From assembly GCF_023375815.1 (NCBI RefSeq), contig NZ_CP067412.1, forward strand, positions 1,922,001 to 1,986,000: DNA of 64,000 nucleotides, written 5' to 3'. The position numbers were made by a program, and so were the translations under genes. This document shows positions 56,199-64,000 of the stretch, in pieces. The notes under the pieces were generated by a model that was given only the letters and a program-made list of their open reading frames with translations, had not been told where the DNA came from and searched no databases. Numbering within the stretch: the first letter of the stretch is position 1; each line of letters starts with the position of its first letter. Source of the DNA: Pseudomonas sp. HS6. GTDB taxonomy: Bacteria > Pseudomonadota > Gammaproteobacteria > Pseudomonadales > Pseudomonadaceae.

Positions 56199-57731
56199 AT
56201 GATTCTGCCTTGGCTAATCCTGATCCCCTTCATCGGCGGCCTGCTGTGCTGGATGGGTGAGCGCTTCGGCGCTACCCTCCCCCGCTGGATTGCGCTGTTG
56301 ACCATGACCCTGGAACTCGCCCTCGGCCTCTGGCTGTGGGCCCACGGTGACTATTCATTTGCTCCGGCGCCTGGCGCCGATCCGACCTGGGCGCTTGAGT
56401 TCAAGCACGTCTGGATCCAGCGCTTCGGCATCAACGTGCACCTGGCCCTCGACGGCCTGTCGCTGTTGATGATCCTGCTGACCGGTCTGCTGGGTATCCT
56501 GTCGGTACTCTGCTCGTGGAAAGAGATTCAGCGTCACGTTGGCTTCTTCCACCTGAACCTGATGTGGATCCTGGGCGGCGTTGTCGGCGTGTTCCTCGCC
56601 CTCGACCTGTTCATGTTCTTCTTCTTCTGGGAAATGATGCTGGTGCCGATGTACTTCCTCATCGCGCTCTGGGGTCACAGTTCTTCGGACGGCAAGAAAA
56701 CCCGGATCTACGCCGCGACCAAGTTCTTCATCTTCACTCAGGCTTCCGGCCTGATCATGCTGGTGGCGATCCTGGGTCTGGTACTGGTCAACTACAACAG
56801 CACCGGCGTGATCACCTTCAACTACGCCGATCTGTTGAAGACCAAGATGTCGATGACCACCGAGTACATCCTGATGCTCGGCTTCTTCATCGCCTTCGCG
56901 GTCAAGCTGCCCGTGGTTCCGTTCCACTCCTGGCTGCCTGACGCTCACGCCCAGGCACCGACCGCAGGTTCCGTCGACCTCGCCGGTATCTTGCTGAAAA
57001 CCGCGGCCTACGGTCTGCTGCGTTTCGCCCTGCCGCTGTTCCCGAACGCCTCGGCCGAGTTCGCGCCGTTCGCCATGGCCCTGGGCCTGGTCGGGATCTT
57101 CTACGGTGCGTTCCTGGCGTTCGCCCAAACCGACATCAAGCGTCTGATCGCCTTCTCGTCCGTTTCCCACATGGGCTTCGTACTGATCGGCATCTACTCC
57201 GGCAGCCAACTGGCGCTGCAAGGTGCAGTGATCCAGATGCTGGCGCACGGTCTGTCGGCCGCGGCACTGTTTATCCTCAGCGGTCAGCTGTACGAGCGTC
57301 TGCACACTCGTGACATGCGTGAGATGGGCGGTCTGTGGTCGCGTATCGCTTACCTGCCGGCGATCAGCCTGTTCTTCGCAGCCGCCTCCCTGGGTCTGCC
57401 GGGCACCGGTAACTTCGTCGGCGAGTTCCTGATCCTGATCGGCACTTTCGCCAGTGCTCCATGGATCACCGCGATTGCCACGTCCGGTCTGGTGTTCGGT
57501 TCGGTCTACTCGCTGATCATGATCCACCGCGCTTACTTCGGTCCGGCCAAATCGGACTCGATCCTGCACGGCATGGACGGTCGCGAACTGATCATGGTGC
57601 TGGGCCTTGCGGCATTGCTGATTTACCTCGGCGTCTACCCGCAACCGTTCCTCGACACTTCTGCCGCCACGATGCATGGCGTGCAGCAGTGGCTCGGCAC
57701 CGCCTTCACTCAACTCGCTTCGGCCCGGTAA
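56199..57731 (+). CDS. nuoM: NADH-quinone oxidoreductase subunit M
   Basis: Second antiporter-like proton-pumping subunit (510 aa). Motifs: [19 protein letters not shown] (Glu of TM5), [19 protein letters not shown] and [17 protein letters not shown]. The 39-bp gap after nuoL contains AAAGGAAA as ribosome-binding site. Confidence 0.97.
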   Translation: MILPWLILIPFIGGLLCWMGERFGATLPRWIALLTMTLELALGLWLWAHGDYSFAPAPGADPTWALEFKHVWIQRFGINVHLALDGLSLLMILLTGLLGILSVLCSWKEIQRHVGFFHLNLMWILGGVVGVFLALDLFMFFFFWEMMLVPMYFLIALWGHSSSDGKKTRIYAATKFFIFTQASGLIMLVAILGLVLVNYNSTGVITFNYADLLKTKMSMTTEYILMLGFFIAFAVKLPVVPFHSWLPDAHAQAPTAGSVDLAGILLKTAAYGLLRFALPLFPNASAEFAPFAMALGLVGIFYGAFLAFAQTDIKRLIAFSSVSHMGFVLIGIYSGSQLALQGAVIQMLAHGLSAAALFILSGQLYERLHTRDMREMGGLWSRIAYLPAISLFFAAASLGLPGTGNFVGEFLILIGTFASAPWITAIATSGLVFGSVYSLIMIHRAYFGPAKSDSILHGMDGRELIMVLGLAALLIYLGVYPQPFLDTSAATMHGVQQWLGTAFTQLASAR

Positions 57732-57738
57732 GAGCGCT

Positions 57739-59202
57739 ATGGAATTCACGATTCAACACTTTATTGCGCTTGCGCCACTGTTGATCACCAGCCTCACCAT
57801 TATCGTGGTGATGCTGGCAATCGCCTGGCGCCGCAACCACTCACAGACCTTCCTGATTTCGGTGGCAGGTCTGAACCTGGCGTTGCTGTCGATCCTGCCA
57901 GCCCTGAAAGTCGCGCCTCTGGCCGTGACCCCATTGCTGCAGATCGACACCTTTGCCTGCCTGTACATGGCGCTGATCCTGGTCGCCACCCTCGCTTGTG
58001 TCACCCTCGCCCATGCCTACCTCGGCGACGGCGGTTCGGGTTACCCGGGCAACCGTGAAGAACTGTACCTGCTGATCCTGATGGCCGCCGCCGGTGGCCT
58101 GGTTCTGGTCAGCGCGCAGCACCTGGCCGGCTTGTTCATCGGTCTGGAACTGCTGTCGGTGCCGGTCTACGGTCTGGTGGCCTACGCCTTCTTCAACAAG
58201 CGTTCGCTGGAAGCCGGCATCAAGTACATGGTGCTGTCGGCCGCCGGTTCCGCGTTCCTGCTGTTTGGTATGGCGCTGCTGTACGCAGACTCGGGTTCCC
58301 TGAGCTTCGTTGGTATCGGTCAGGCACTGGCCGCAACCGGCCTGCCGAGCTCGCTGGCGCAACTGGGCCTGGGCATGATGCTGATCGGTCTGGCGTTCAA
58401 ACTGTCGCTGGTACCGTTCCACCTGTGGACGCCGGACGTGTACGAAGGTGCTCCGGCACCGGTGGCCGCGTTCCTCGCCACCGCTTCGAAAGTGGCTGTG
58501 TTCGCGGTCATGGTGCGTCTGTTCCAGATCTCCCCTGCCGCAAGCAGTGGCGTTCTGAGCAACGTGCTGACCATCATCGCCATCGCCTCGATCCTGTTCG
58601 GTAACCTGCTGGCCCTGACCCAGAGCAACCTCAAGCGTCTGCTCGGTTACTCGTCCATCGCGCACTTCGGTTACCTGCTGATCGCGCTGGTGGCGAGCAA
58701 GGGTCTGGCGGTGGAAGCCATCGGCGTGTACCTGGTCACCTACGTGATCACCAGCCTCGGCGCGTTCGGCGTAATCACCCTGATGTCCTCGCCGTACAAC
58801 GGTCGCGACGCAGACGCGCTGTACGAGTACCGCGGCCTGTTCTGGCGCCGTCCGTACCTGACCGCCGTACTGACCGTGATGATGCTGTCCCTGGCCGGTA
58901 TCCCGCTGACCGCAGGCTTCATCGGCAAGTTCTACATCATCGCCACCGGTGTCGAGTCGCACCAATGGTGGCTGGTCGGCTCCCTGGTTCTGGGCAGCGC
59001 CATCGGCGTGTTCTACTACCTGCGCGTGATGGTCACCCTGTACCTGATCGAACCGAACCTGCGTCGCCACGATGCCCAGTTGCATTGGGAACAGAAAGCA
59101 GGCGGCGTGATGCTGCTGGCGATCGCCCTGGTGGCGTTCTTCCTCGGCGTCTACCCACAACCGTTGCTGACCCTGGTTCAGCAGGCGGGTCTGGCGGGCT
59201 GA
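57739..59202 (+). CDS. nuoN: NADH-quinone oxidoreductase subunit N
   Basis: Third antiporter-like proton-pumping subunit (487 aa). Motifs: [38 protein letters not shown] and [20 protein letters not shown] at 57739 gives the canonical N-terminus [11 protein letters not shown]; a longer in-frame start reads into nuoM. Last gene of the operon, followed by a terminator. Confidence 0.97.
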   Translation: MEFTIQHFIALAPLLITSLTIIVVMLAIAWRRNHSQTFLISVAGLNLALLSILPALKVAPLAVTPLLQIDTFACLYMALILVATLACVTLAHAYLGDGGSGYPGNREELYLLILMAAAGGLVLVSAQHLAGLFIGLELLSVPVYGLVAYAFFNKRSLEAGIKYMVLSAAGSAFLLFGMALLYADSGSLSFVGIGQALAATGLPSSLAQLGLGMMLIGLAFKLSLVPFHLWTPDVYEGAPAPVAAFLATASKVAVFAVMVRLFQISPAASSGVLSNVLTIIAIASILFGNLLALTQSNLKRLLGYSSIAHFGYLLIALVASKGLAVEAIGVYLVTYVITSLGAFGVITLMSSPYNGRDADALYEYRGLFWRRPYLTAVLTVMMLSLAGIPLTAGFIGKFYIIATGVESHQWWLVGSLVLGSAIGVFYYLRVMVTLYLIEPNLRRHDAQLHWEQKAGGVMLLAIALVAFFLGVYPQPLLTLVQQAGLAG

Positions 59203-59230
59203 TTGCTCAGCGATAGCTGGCTACAAACAG

Positions 59231-59259
59231 AAACGGCACCTTCGGGTGCCGTTTTTGTT
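59231..59259 (+). terminator. Rho-independent terminator of the nuo operon
   Basis: AAACGGCACC, TTCG loop, GGTGCCGTTTTTGTTTTTG, 29 nt after the nuoN stop. The same hairpin sequence recurs at 60252. Confidence 0.92.
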
Positions 59260-59407
59260 TTTGTGGGATTTGTTACCGCTGCTTTGTTCTCTTGCTGAAT
59301 TTCCCGAAAACTCGCGCAATACTGTCAGGTCCGTCCTACAGCCAGAATTGAGGGTGTGCCTCTATCCTGAGTGCCTGCGGAAAACATCAATCGAGGCAAA
59401 ACAGATA

Positions 59408-59599
59408 ATGAAACGCGAGACCTTTTACGAGTTGGTCGATGGTTATGGCGCTTTTGCGGGTGGATGCCAGAACGAAGTCCCGCCTGAGCGCTACAACGAA
59501 AAACCTCCCCTTGCGTCATTCATCTGCACTGAGGCTTCGTTCAACTTTGCAGCCCCACGGAGTTCTGGCTATATTTGTCCAGAATACGAGGGACGAACC
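59408..59599 (+). pseudogene. Remnant of a small HTH antitoxin-like regulator gene
   Basis: The first ~14 codons (MKRETFYELVDGYG) and the preceding ~80 bp match the start of the gene at 61085: CGTCCTACAGCCAG lies 76 nt before the ATG here and 77 nt before it there. After that the reading frame diverges into unrelated sequence. It stays open and in frame into the antitoxin gene at 59600, so read-through would give a 143-aa product. I infer a degraded copy of an HTH (NadS/HigA-like) gene whose promoter and start survive. Confidence 0.5.
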
Positions 59600-59839
59600 A
59601 TGATCATTGTTCCGCTGGCCGAAGCCAAAAACAATTTATCCAAACTGGTCGATGACGCAGCCGCCGGGCAAGTCATCACTATTGCCAAGCATGGCCGGCC
59701 ACTTGCCCGTCTGGTTCCAGTGGAACGGCCACGCGGACAGCGAATTGGCGCGATGAAGGGCAAACTTGTCGTGACCGACGACTTCGATGCCGCCCTGCCG
59801 GGCGATCTGCTGGATGCCTTTGAAGGCCAGAAAGCATGA
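59600..59839 (+). CDS. Phd/YefM-family antitoxin, 79 aa
   Basis: Type II antitoxin. The N-terminal Phd/YefM DNA-binding fold begins MIIVPLAEAKNNLSKLVDDA and continues GQVITIAKHGRPLARLVPVE, the family signature. The C-terminal tail (DDFDAALPGDLLDAFEGQ) is the toxin-binding part. The start at 59600 has GAGGGACGAACC directly upstream. Its last four bases overlap the toxin gene, the usual coupling. Such antitoxins normally autorepress their promoter. Confidence 0.9.
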   Translation: MIIVPLAEAKNNLSKLVDDAAAGQVITIAKHGRPLARLVPVERPRGQRIGAMKGKLVVTDDFDAALPGDLLDAFEGQKA

Positions 59840-60213
59840 GGGTGTTACTCGATACCCATGTGTTGCTCTGGGTACTCGCCGATGATCAGAAGCTATCCGG
59901 TAAAGCCAGACAACTCATCAATAATGCAGCTGAAATCTACGTCAGCGCCGCGACGTTCTGGGAAATGGCGATCAAGGTCGGCCTGGGAAAACTGAGCGTT
60001 GATCTGGATGAGATTCGGCGATATTGCGTCGAAAGCGGGTTCATTGAGTTGCCTGTTTCATCAGAACACGCGATTGCGGTGAAGGATCTGGAATCTCACC
60101 ACCGTGACCCGTTCGACCGCCTTATTGTGGCAACCGCCATGACGGAACCCATGAAGCTTCTCACTGCAGATCCCATCGTTGCCAAATACACTTCATTGGC
60201 CATTTTGATCTAG
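59836..60213 (+). CDS. PIN-domain toxin (VapC-like), 125 aa
   Basis: Ribonuclease toxin of the PIN fold. Acidic residues of the active site are visible: Asp in MRVLLDTHVLLWVL (Asp6), Glu in AATFWEMAIKVGLGKL, Asp in HHRDPFDRLIVATAM and the final LLTADPIVAKY. All are intact, so it may be active. The Phd-type antitoxin with a PIN toxin is a common VapBC variant. A bidirectional terminator follows. Confidence 0.9.
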   Translation: MRVLLDTHVLLWVLADDQKLSGKARQLINNAAEIYVSAATFWEMAIKVGLGKLSVDLDEIRRYCVESGFIELPVSSEHAIAVKDLESHHRDPFDRLIVATAMTEPMKLLTADPIVAKYTSLAILI

Positions 60214-60251
60214 CCCTCGCGACAGTCGCGTTGAAGTTTTGCTAGCGCAAT

Positions 60252-60281
60252 AAAAAACGGCACCTTCGGGTGCCGTTTTTG
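60252..60281. terminator. Bidirectional terminator between the toxin and GNAT genes
   Basis: AAAAAACGGCACC, TTCG-type loop, GGTGCCGTTTTTGCG; same core stem as the nuo terminator at 59231. Confidence 0.88.
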
Positions 60282-60292
60282 CGTTTGTGCCA

Positions 60293-60757
60293 TCACAGTT
60301 TCTTCACCATTGGCACGCAGGCCAGTTGCAGACCTGAAGGCGATTGATAAACCGCACTCCCCTCCCCGACGTAACCGCAGCGCCGATAAAAAACAGCGGC
60401 ATTCAAAGTCGCATCCAGACAAACCTCTGCCAGTCCCAGACTCCGCGCCAGCGCTTCAAGAAAGTGCAGTACTCGCTTGCCCAGCCCGCGCTGCGTGAAA
60501 TCCGGATGAATGAATATTGCGCCGATTTCGCGGTGCTCCAGATCGAGCATGCCGGTTGCCACGGGCTCACCCTCAACGTAACCCAGATAGAAATGCTTTT
60601 GCATGAGCGTGTAATAACCGTCTGCCGCTGAGCCTTTTGTCCAGTCGAGCATTTGCTGCTCGCTGTAAGCACCAATGCATTGATACCGGATCGCCAGTCG
60701 CCGAATCTCGAACGCTATCCCGGCATCGTCCGGGGTGGCTCTTTTCATTTCGAACAT
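60293..60757 (-). CDS. GNAT-family N-acetyltransferase, 154 aa
   Basis: Single GNAT domain. Acetyl-CoA motif A: AIFIHPDFTQRGLGKRVLHFL; motif B: CLDATLNAAVFYRRCGYVGEG. The N-terminal part (AIRYQCIGAYSEQQMLDW) is typical of GNATs that have a mobile lid. The ATG at 60757 is selected for AAGGAGA with a six-base spacing; a second ATG at 60748 is possible. Lies between two terminators. Confidence 0.88.
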   Translation of the reverse strand: MFEMKRATPDDAGIAFEIRRLAIRYQCIGAYSEQQMLDWTKGSAADGYYTLMQKHFYLGYVEGEPVATGMLDLEHREIGAIFIHPDFTQRGLGKRVLHFLEALARSLGLAEVCLDATLNAAVFYRRCGYVGEGSAVYQSPSGLQLACVPMVKKL

Positions 60758-60790
60758 TTCTCTCTCCTTGAGCCATGTGCGGACGGGCAA

Positions 60791-60824
60791 TGAAAAAGCC
60801 CCGTCCATTTCTGGCGGGGCTTTG
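60791..60824 (-). terminator. Terminator-like hairpin reading on the minus strand
   Basis: On the minus strand AAGCCCCGCC, loop, GGACGGGGCTTTTTC, just upstream of the GNAT gene. No minus-strand gene that it would serve is recognisable in 60825-61400, so that gene may be lost or too degraded to see. Confidence 0.65.
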
Positions 60825-61084
60825 GGTAACACGTCATTTACCAGACATGCATGACCTTATGGCCCGCCGGAAGCGGTCATAGAGGAGCACATCATGGTCA
60901 TTCGATGTTGGGCAGTCATGGCTGGATAGTGCTGCGGATTGAACCGTCACGTCAATTGCGAAGCTTCTTCTCTTCTTTATCGAAAGCTCTCGCCAGCATA
61001 TCCGTTTCGTCCTACAGCCAGCCGAGGGGCAATACCACTATGTTGCTTGCCTGCTCAAGGGTTCAATCGAGACGAGGACGAATA
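60825..61084. other. Gene-free stretch upstream of the HTH remnant
   Basis: About 260 bp with no recognisable gene on either strand. It includes the copy of the CGTCCTACAGCCAG leader at 61008 and GAGGACG as ribosome-binding site for the remnant at 61085. Confidence 0.5.
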
Positions 61085-61255
61085 ATGAAACGCGAAATTT
61101 TTTCGGAACTGATGGATGGCCTCAGAGACTTGGCAGCCGCACGCGAAGGCAAAATCACTCTGAAAACCCACACGCTGAATTTGCCAAAGCAGATACCGAT
61201 CACAAGTGGGGAAACAGAAATCTGCCCCAAGCTGAAAAATCGAACTCCAACCTAA
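61085..61255 (+). pseudogene. Truncated HTH antitoxin-like regulator, 56 aa left
   Basis: The product starts MKREIFSELMDGLRDLAAAR, then EGKITLKTHTLNLPKQIPIT. By memory this is the N-terminal arm of ~100-residue HTH regulators of the NadS/HigA-like group, where the HTH follows directly after PIT. Here the sequence changes at that point and stops after ~16 unrelated residues, so the DNA-binding domain is missing. Shares its leader and start with the remnant at 59408. Confidence 0.6.
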
Positions 61256-61410
61256 CCCACCTGACAAAATTGTAATCCCCCAATCACCTCCGCGTTATCC
61301 GCAGCCTGCAACGATGTCACCCGGCGATCCTCCCGGCGGGCCCTTGCCCGTTCGAACAATAAAACCCACGCCGAAGCTCGTTCTCGTTCTGCCGAACTCA
61401 GGAGTGATTG

Positions 61411-62736
61411 ATGGTTAACAACACAAAAATATCGATGGCCGCTTTAGCAGTGGTCGTCGGCTCCGGGCCGTCCATGGTGTTTGCAGAAGAAAAACCCGAA
61501 GGGTTTATCGAAGGCAGCAGCCTGACAGTCCTCAACCGTAACTTCTATTTCAATCGTGATCACCGCAACGGCCAGTCCAGCCCGACGGGCAACGGTTATT
61601 CCGAAGCCTGGGCCCATGCGGTCATCAGCAAGTTCGAATCCGGCTTCACCCAAGGCACCGTTGGGGTCGGGGTCGATGCGTTTGCCATGATCGGTCTGAA
61701 ACTCGACACCGGTGACGGGCGCAATGGTGGTCGCAGTTCGTTCGATGTGTTGCCGGTCGACAGCGAAGGCAAAGCACGGGACGAATACACCAAGGTCGGA
61801 GGCGCCGCCAAAGTACGGGCCTTCGATACGGTGGTGAAAATCGGCGATGTATTCCCGGCCAACCCAGTAGTTGCAGCAGGTGATTCGCGACTGCTGCCGG
61901 AAAGCTTTCGCGGTGTGACGGCGACCAATACCAGCATCGAAGGTCTGTCGATTCAGGGCGGCCGGCTGCATGCGATGAGCCAACCGGTATCCAGCGACAT
62001 GCGCGAGAACTTCGCGACCTTCTATGCCGGCCCGGTGAACTCGCCGTGGATCGCCTATGGCGGCGGCGATTATGCGCTGAACAAAAACCTCAGTTTCAGC
62101 CTGTATTCCAGTCGCCTGAAAGATGCCTGGAACCAGTACTACGCCGGCACCGCCTGGACCTATCCCTTGTCCGATGACCTGTCGCTGTTCGGTGGCCTGA
62201 ACTATTACAAGGCCGTCGACGAAGGCAAACAACTGCTCGGCCAGTTCGACAACAACATCTGGAGCGGCCGCGTCGGGGTGAAACTCGGCGCGCATTCCGT
62301 CGCCCTTTCCCACCAGCGCAACAACGGCAACGACGACTTCGATTACCTGCGCCAGTCCGACTCGATCTTCCTCGACAACTCCATTCAGTACAGCGACTTC
62401 AACTCGCCGAAAGAGCGTTCATGGATGGTCCGCTACGACCTCGACATGACCACTTACGGCGTGCCGGGCCTGTCGTTCATGACCCGTTATGCGCGCGGCA
62501 CCGACGCCGACTACTCCAACGCCAACGCCGTGTACATGCGCCGCGATGCCGACGGCAATCCGCTGACCGATCAGAAGCGCTGGGAGCGTGATATTGAAGT
62601 CAAATACGTGGTGCAAAGCGGCTCGATGAAAGACCTGTCGCTGCGTCTGCGCCAGGCCACCACCCGTGCCACGGCATTCGAGTCCGATCTGGATGAAGTA
62701 CGGGTGATTGTCGAATACCCGCTGGCGATTCTCTGA
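61411..62736 (+). CDS. OprD-family outer-membrane porin, 441 aa
   Basis: 18-strand substrate-specific porin of the OprD/OccD-OccK family. Signal peptide ends near SMVFAEEKPEG; the mature part begins GFIEGSSLTVLNRNFYFNRD, the standard OprD start. Family marks include WAHAVISKFESGFTQGTVGVGVDAFAMIGLKLD, quoted here only as position ~70-100, and GRLHAMSQPVSSDM. C-terminal strand VRVIVEYPLAIL. The ATG at 61411 follows AGGAGTGATTG. The substrate is unknown. Confidence 0.92.
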   Translation: MVNNTKISMAALAVVVGSGPSMVFAEEKPEGFIEGSSLTVLNRNFYFNRDHRNGQSSPTGNGYSEAWAHAVISKFESGFTQGTVGVGVDAFAMIGLKLDTGDGRNGGRSSFDVLPVDSEGKARDEYTKVGGAAKVRAFDTVVKIGDVFPANPVVAAGDSRLLPESFRGVTATNTSIEGLSIQGGRLHAMSQPVSSDMRENFATFYAGPVNSPWIAYGGGDYALNKNLSFSLYSSRLKDAWNQYYAGTAWTYPLSDDLSLFGGLNYYKAVDEGKQLLGQFDNNIWSGRVGVKLGAHSVALSHQRNNGNDDFDYLRQSDSIFLDNSIQYSDFNSPKERSWMVRYDLDMTTYGVPGLSFMTRYARGTDADYSNANAVYMRRDADGNPLTDQKRWERDIEVKYVVQSGSMKDLSLRLRQATTRATAFESDLDEVRVIVEYPLAIL

Positions 62737-62802
62737 GTTTCACGAGCAATACACATTCACCTTTAGAAGCTCCTTGCTCCTTTGGTAAGAGGTGAATCCT
62801 TT

Positions 62803-62826
62803 GGCGTCCTTCGGGGCGCCTTTTTT
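62803..62826 (+). terminator. Rho-independent terminator of the porin gene
   Basis: GGCGTCC, TTCG loop region, GGGGCGCCTTTTTTATG, 67 nt after the stop. Confidence 0.8.
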
Positions 62827-62833
62827 ATGCGTG

Positions 62834-62868
62834 AAAAAAAGCCCGACTCACTGAACATGAACCGGGCG
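62834..62868 (-). terminator. Terminator of the DUF2790-type gene
   Basis: On the minus strand GCCCG, long loop, CGGGCTTTTTTTC, 19 nt downstream of the stop at 62887. Confidence 0.7.
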
Positions 62869-62886
62869 CTTCAGTGGGAATGAACG

Positions 62887-63219
62887 TTAGCCACCCTGCT
62901 GACGACAGTTGCCCATTACGCTGTAGGTGACGGTATTGAGTTGCCCTTTGGAGTCCTCATAAGTCATCGCGGCCGGCACCACCGCGCATTCATTCTTCGG
63001 CCGGACAACGCTGACCACTTTCTTCACATCCAGCTTCATTCCGTACTCGTATTCCTTGACCACCGGCGCCGCTTTACCCTGGGCGGCCGCGTACTGTTCC
63101 ATGGCTTGGGCATTGGCGCTGAGCGCCCGGTCGAACGTTCTGTCACCACCGCCTTCGGCCAACGCATTCAAAGACATTGCCATGACACCGGTGAACGCCA
63201 ACAGCTTTAGAAATTTCAT
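62887..63219 (-). CDS. Small exported DUF2790-like protein, 110 aa
   Basis: Periplasmic small protein. Signal peptide MKFLKLLAFTGVMAMSLNALA, then EGGGDRTFDRALSANAQAME, the same start as the mature protein of the next gene and of PtrA-type small proteins. The C-terminal half (VVKEYEYGMKLDVKKVVSVV ... NECAVVPAAMTYEDSKG ... VTYSVMGNC) fits DUF2790 with two Cys. The ATG at 63219 is preferred since GAGG lies nine bases upstream; an ATG at 63225 would be too close. Known relatives are often metal-induced; here that is inference. Confidence 0.83.
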   Translation of the reverse strand: MKFLKLLAFTGVMAMSLNALAEGGGDRTFDRALSANAQAMEQYAAAQGKAAPVVKEYEYGMKLDVKKVVSVVRPKNECAVVPAAMTYEDSKGQLNTVTYSVMGNCRQQGG

Positions 63220-63246
63220 ATTCATTTCCCTCAAAACACGACTCAT

Positions 63247-63279
63247 AAAAAAGCCCACCATCGATGCGCGATGACGGGC
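63247..63279 (-). terminator. Terminator of the 66-aa PtrA-like gene
   Basis: On the minus strand GCCC, interrupted stem CATC/GATG, GGGCTTTTTT, 20 nt after the stop at 63299. Confidence 0.65.
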
Positions 63280-63298
63280 TCATTCACTGGCAGCACGC

Positions 63299-63499
63299 TT
63301 ACAAGTCTTGGGTCTTTTCATCCTTTTTGTCATTCACGACGACAGGATCACGGGCCTTCTCCTTGGCCACAAACAGCTCCACGGAGCGGTCGTTGGCGGT
63401 CATCATCCGGTCGAAAGTGCGGTCACCGCCACCTTCGGCCAACACCAGCGAAGACATCATCAGAGCCACGGCAAACGCACCAATCTGTGCAACTTTCAT
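63299..63499 (-). CDS. Small exported PtrA-N-terminal-like protein, 66 aa
   Basis: Signal peptide MKVAQIGAFAVALMMSSLVLA, then EGGGDRTFDRMMTANDRSVE, sharing EGGGDRTFDR with the protein at 62887-63219. Short charged mature peptide of ~45 residues with no Cys. Resembles proteins annotated as PtrA N-terminal domain proteins, a group linked to copper tolerance and type III regulation in P. aeruginosa by memory. A candidate operator lies 75 bp upstream. Confidence 0.8.
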   Translation of the reverse strand: MKVAQIGAFAVALMMSSLVLAEGGGDRTFDRMMTANDRSVELFVAKEKARDPVVVNDKKDEKTQDL

Positions 63500-63573
63500 C
63501 TTTGATTCCTCATTTAAGTAACTGACGGGATCAAGGTAACAATCCGAACCTTTCGTGACGGTGGCGCCGAAAT

Positions 63574-63590
63574 TACATATCCGTTATGTA
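63574..63590. promoter_or_regulatory. Palindrome, candidate metal-responsive operator
   Basis: TACATA, 5-nt spacer TCCGT, TATGTA: perfect 6-bp inverted repeat upstream of the 66-aa gene. The size and AT-rich form suit a two-component regulator site. No direct evidence for which regulator. Confidence 0.4.
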
Positions 63591-63593
63591 GAA

Positions 63594-63613
63594 AGGCCCG
63601 CAAATGCGGGCCT
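63594..63613 (-). terminator. Terminator of the RND pump gene
   Basis: On the minus strand AGGCCCGCA, TTT loop, TGCGGGCCTTTC, 21 nt after the stop at 63634. Confidence 0.75.
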
Positions 63614-63633
63614 GTTGTCAAACAAGGAAGTGA

Positions 63634-64000
<367 letters not shown>

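Noticed and set aside
59836..60213. Inactivated toxin
   Set aside because: All four acidic PIN residues and full length are present, so there is no sign of inactivation.
60825..60990. Minus-strand coding remnant ending before the terminator at 60791-60824
   Set aside because: A frame ending in SCMSGK can be read, but nothing in it matches a family I know and no start or ribosome-binding site is visible.

Overview
This window is chromosomal DNA of a Pseudomonas, most likely the P. fluorescens group. The evidence is the protein sequences, the high-GC codon use, the fluorescens-type REP sequences (TGTGGGAGCTGGCTTGCCAG) and the gene order. That order follows the conserved pseudomonad block tus - cysG - serS - crcB - rarA - lolA - ftsK - aat - bpt - infA - clpA - clpS - cspD - icd/idh - mnmA - hflD - purB - aceA - nuoA-N. 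The species call is inference. No rRNA or tRNA gene, CRISPR array, prophage or intact insertion sequence was recognised.

Layout. 1-13.6 kb is a patchwork of small transcription units: a SulP transporter cut by the left edge, small lipoproteins, GNAT acetyltransferases, a TetR regulator, an LprI-like protein, a cysteine hydrolase, gamma-glutamyltranspeptidase, Ogt, a NudK-like Nudix hydrolase, a chitin-degradation pair (GH18 chitinase and AA10 LPMO, both without a signal peptide), a hemerythrin and several hypotheticals. 13.6-16 kb is the tightly overlapping tusDCBE-ybiB operon (tRNA 2-thiouridine sulfur relay). 17.2-24.8 kb, minus strand, carries cysG, serS, crcB, rarA, lolA and ftsK. 25.3-31.4 kb groups the N-degron pathway genes aat, bpt, clpA and clpS with infA and cspD. 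31.4-43.7 kb is central metabolism and RNA modification: two divergent isocitrate dehydrogenases (icd, idh), a NudJ-like hydrolase, mnmA-hflD, purB, a ribosomal oxygenase, a secretin-N-domain orphan and isocitrate lyase aceA. 44.3-59.2 kb is the complete 13-gene nuo operon with fused nuoCD. 59.2-64 kb is accessory: a Phd/VapC-type toxin-antitoxin pair bracketed by two truncated HTH-regulator remnants, a GNAT, an OprD porin, and a probable metal-response locus (two small EGGGDRTFDR exported proteins and a CusA/CzcA-type RND pump cut by the right edge).

The most unusual sequence is the ~0.94-kb gene-free element at 27.15-28.09 kb between infA and clpA. It consists of two diverged inverted copies of a ~260-nt unit. 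Several hairpins in the two copies have different sequences but keep their base pairing, and the centre holds a tandem ~101-nt repeat whose hairpin also shows a compensatory change. This is direct evidence of selection for, or templated maintenance of, nucleic-acid structure rather than coding.

Functional links: MnmA and TusBCDE act on the same tRNA wobble uridine; ClpS/ClpA with Aat/Bpt form one proteolytic route; Icd, Idh and AceA share isocitrate at the TCA/glyoxylate branch, and Nuo re-oxidises the NADH formed downstream. All family assignments are made by reading translated sequence and motifs; no database search was run.
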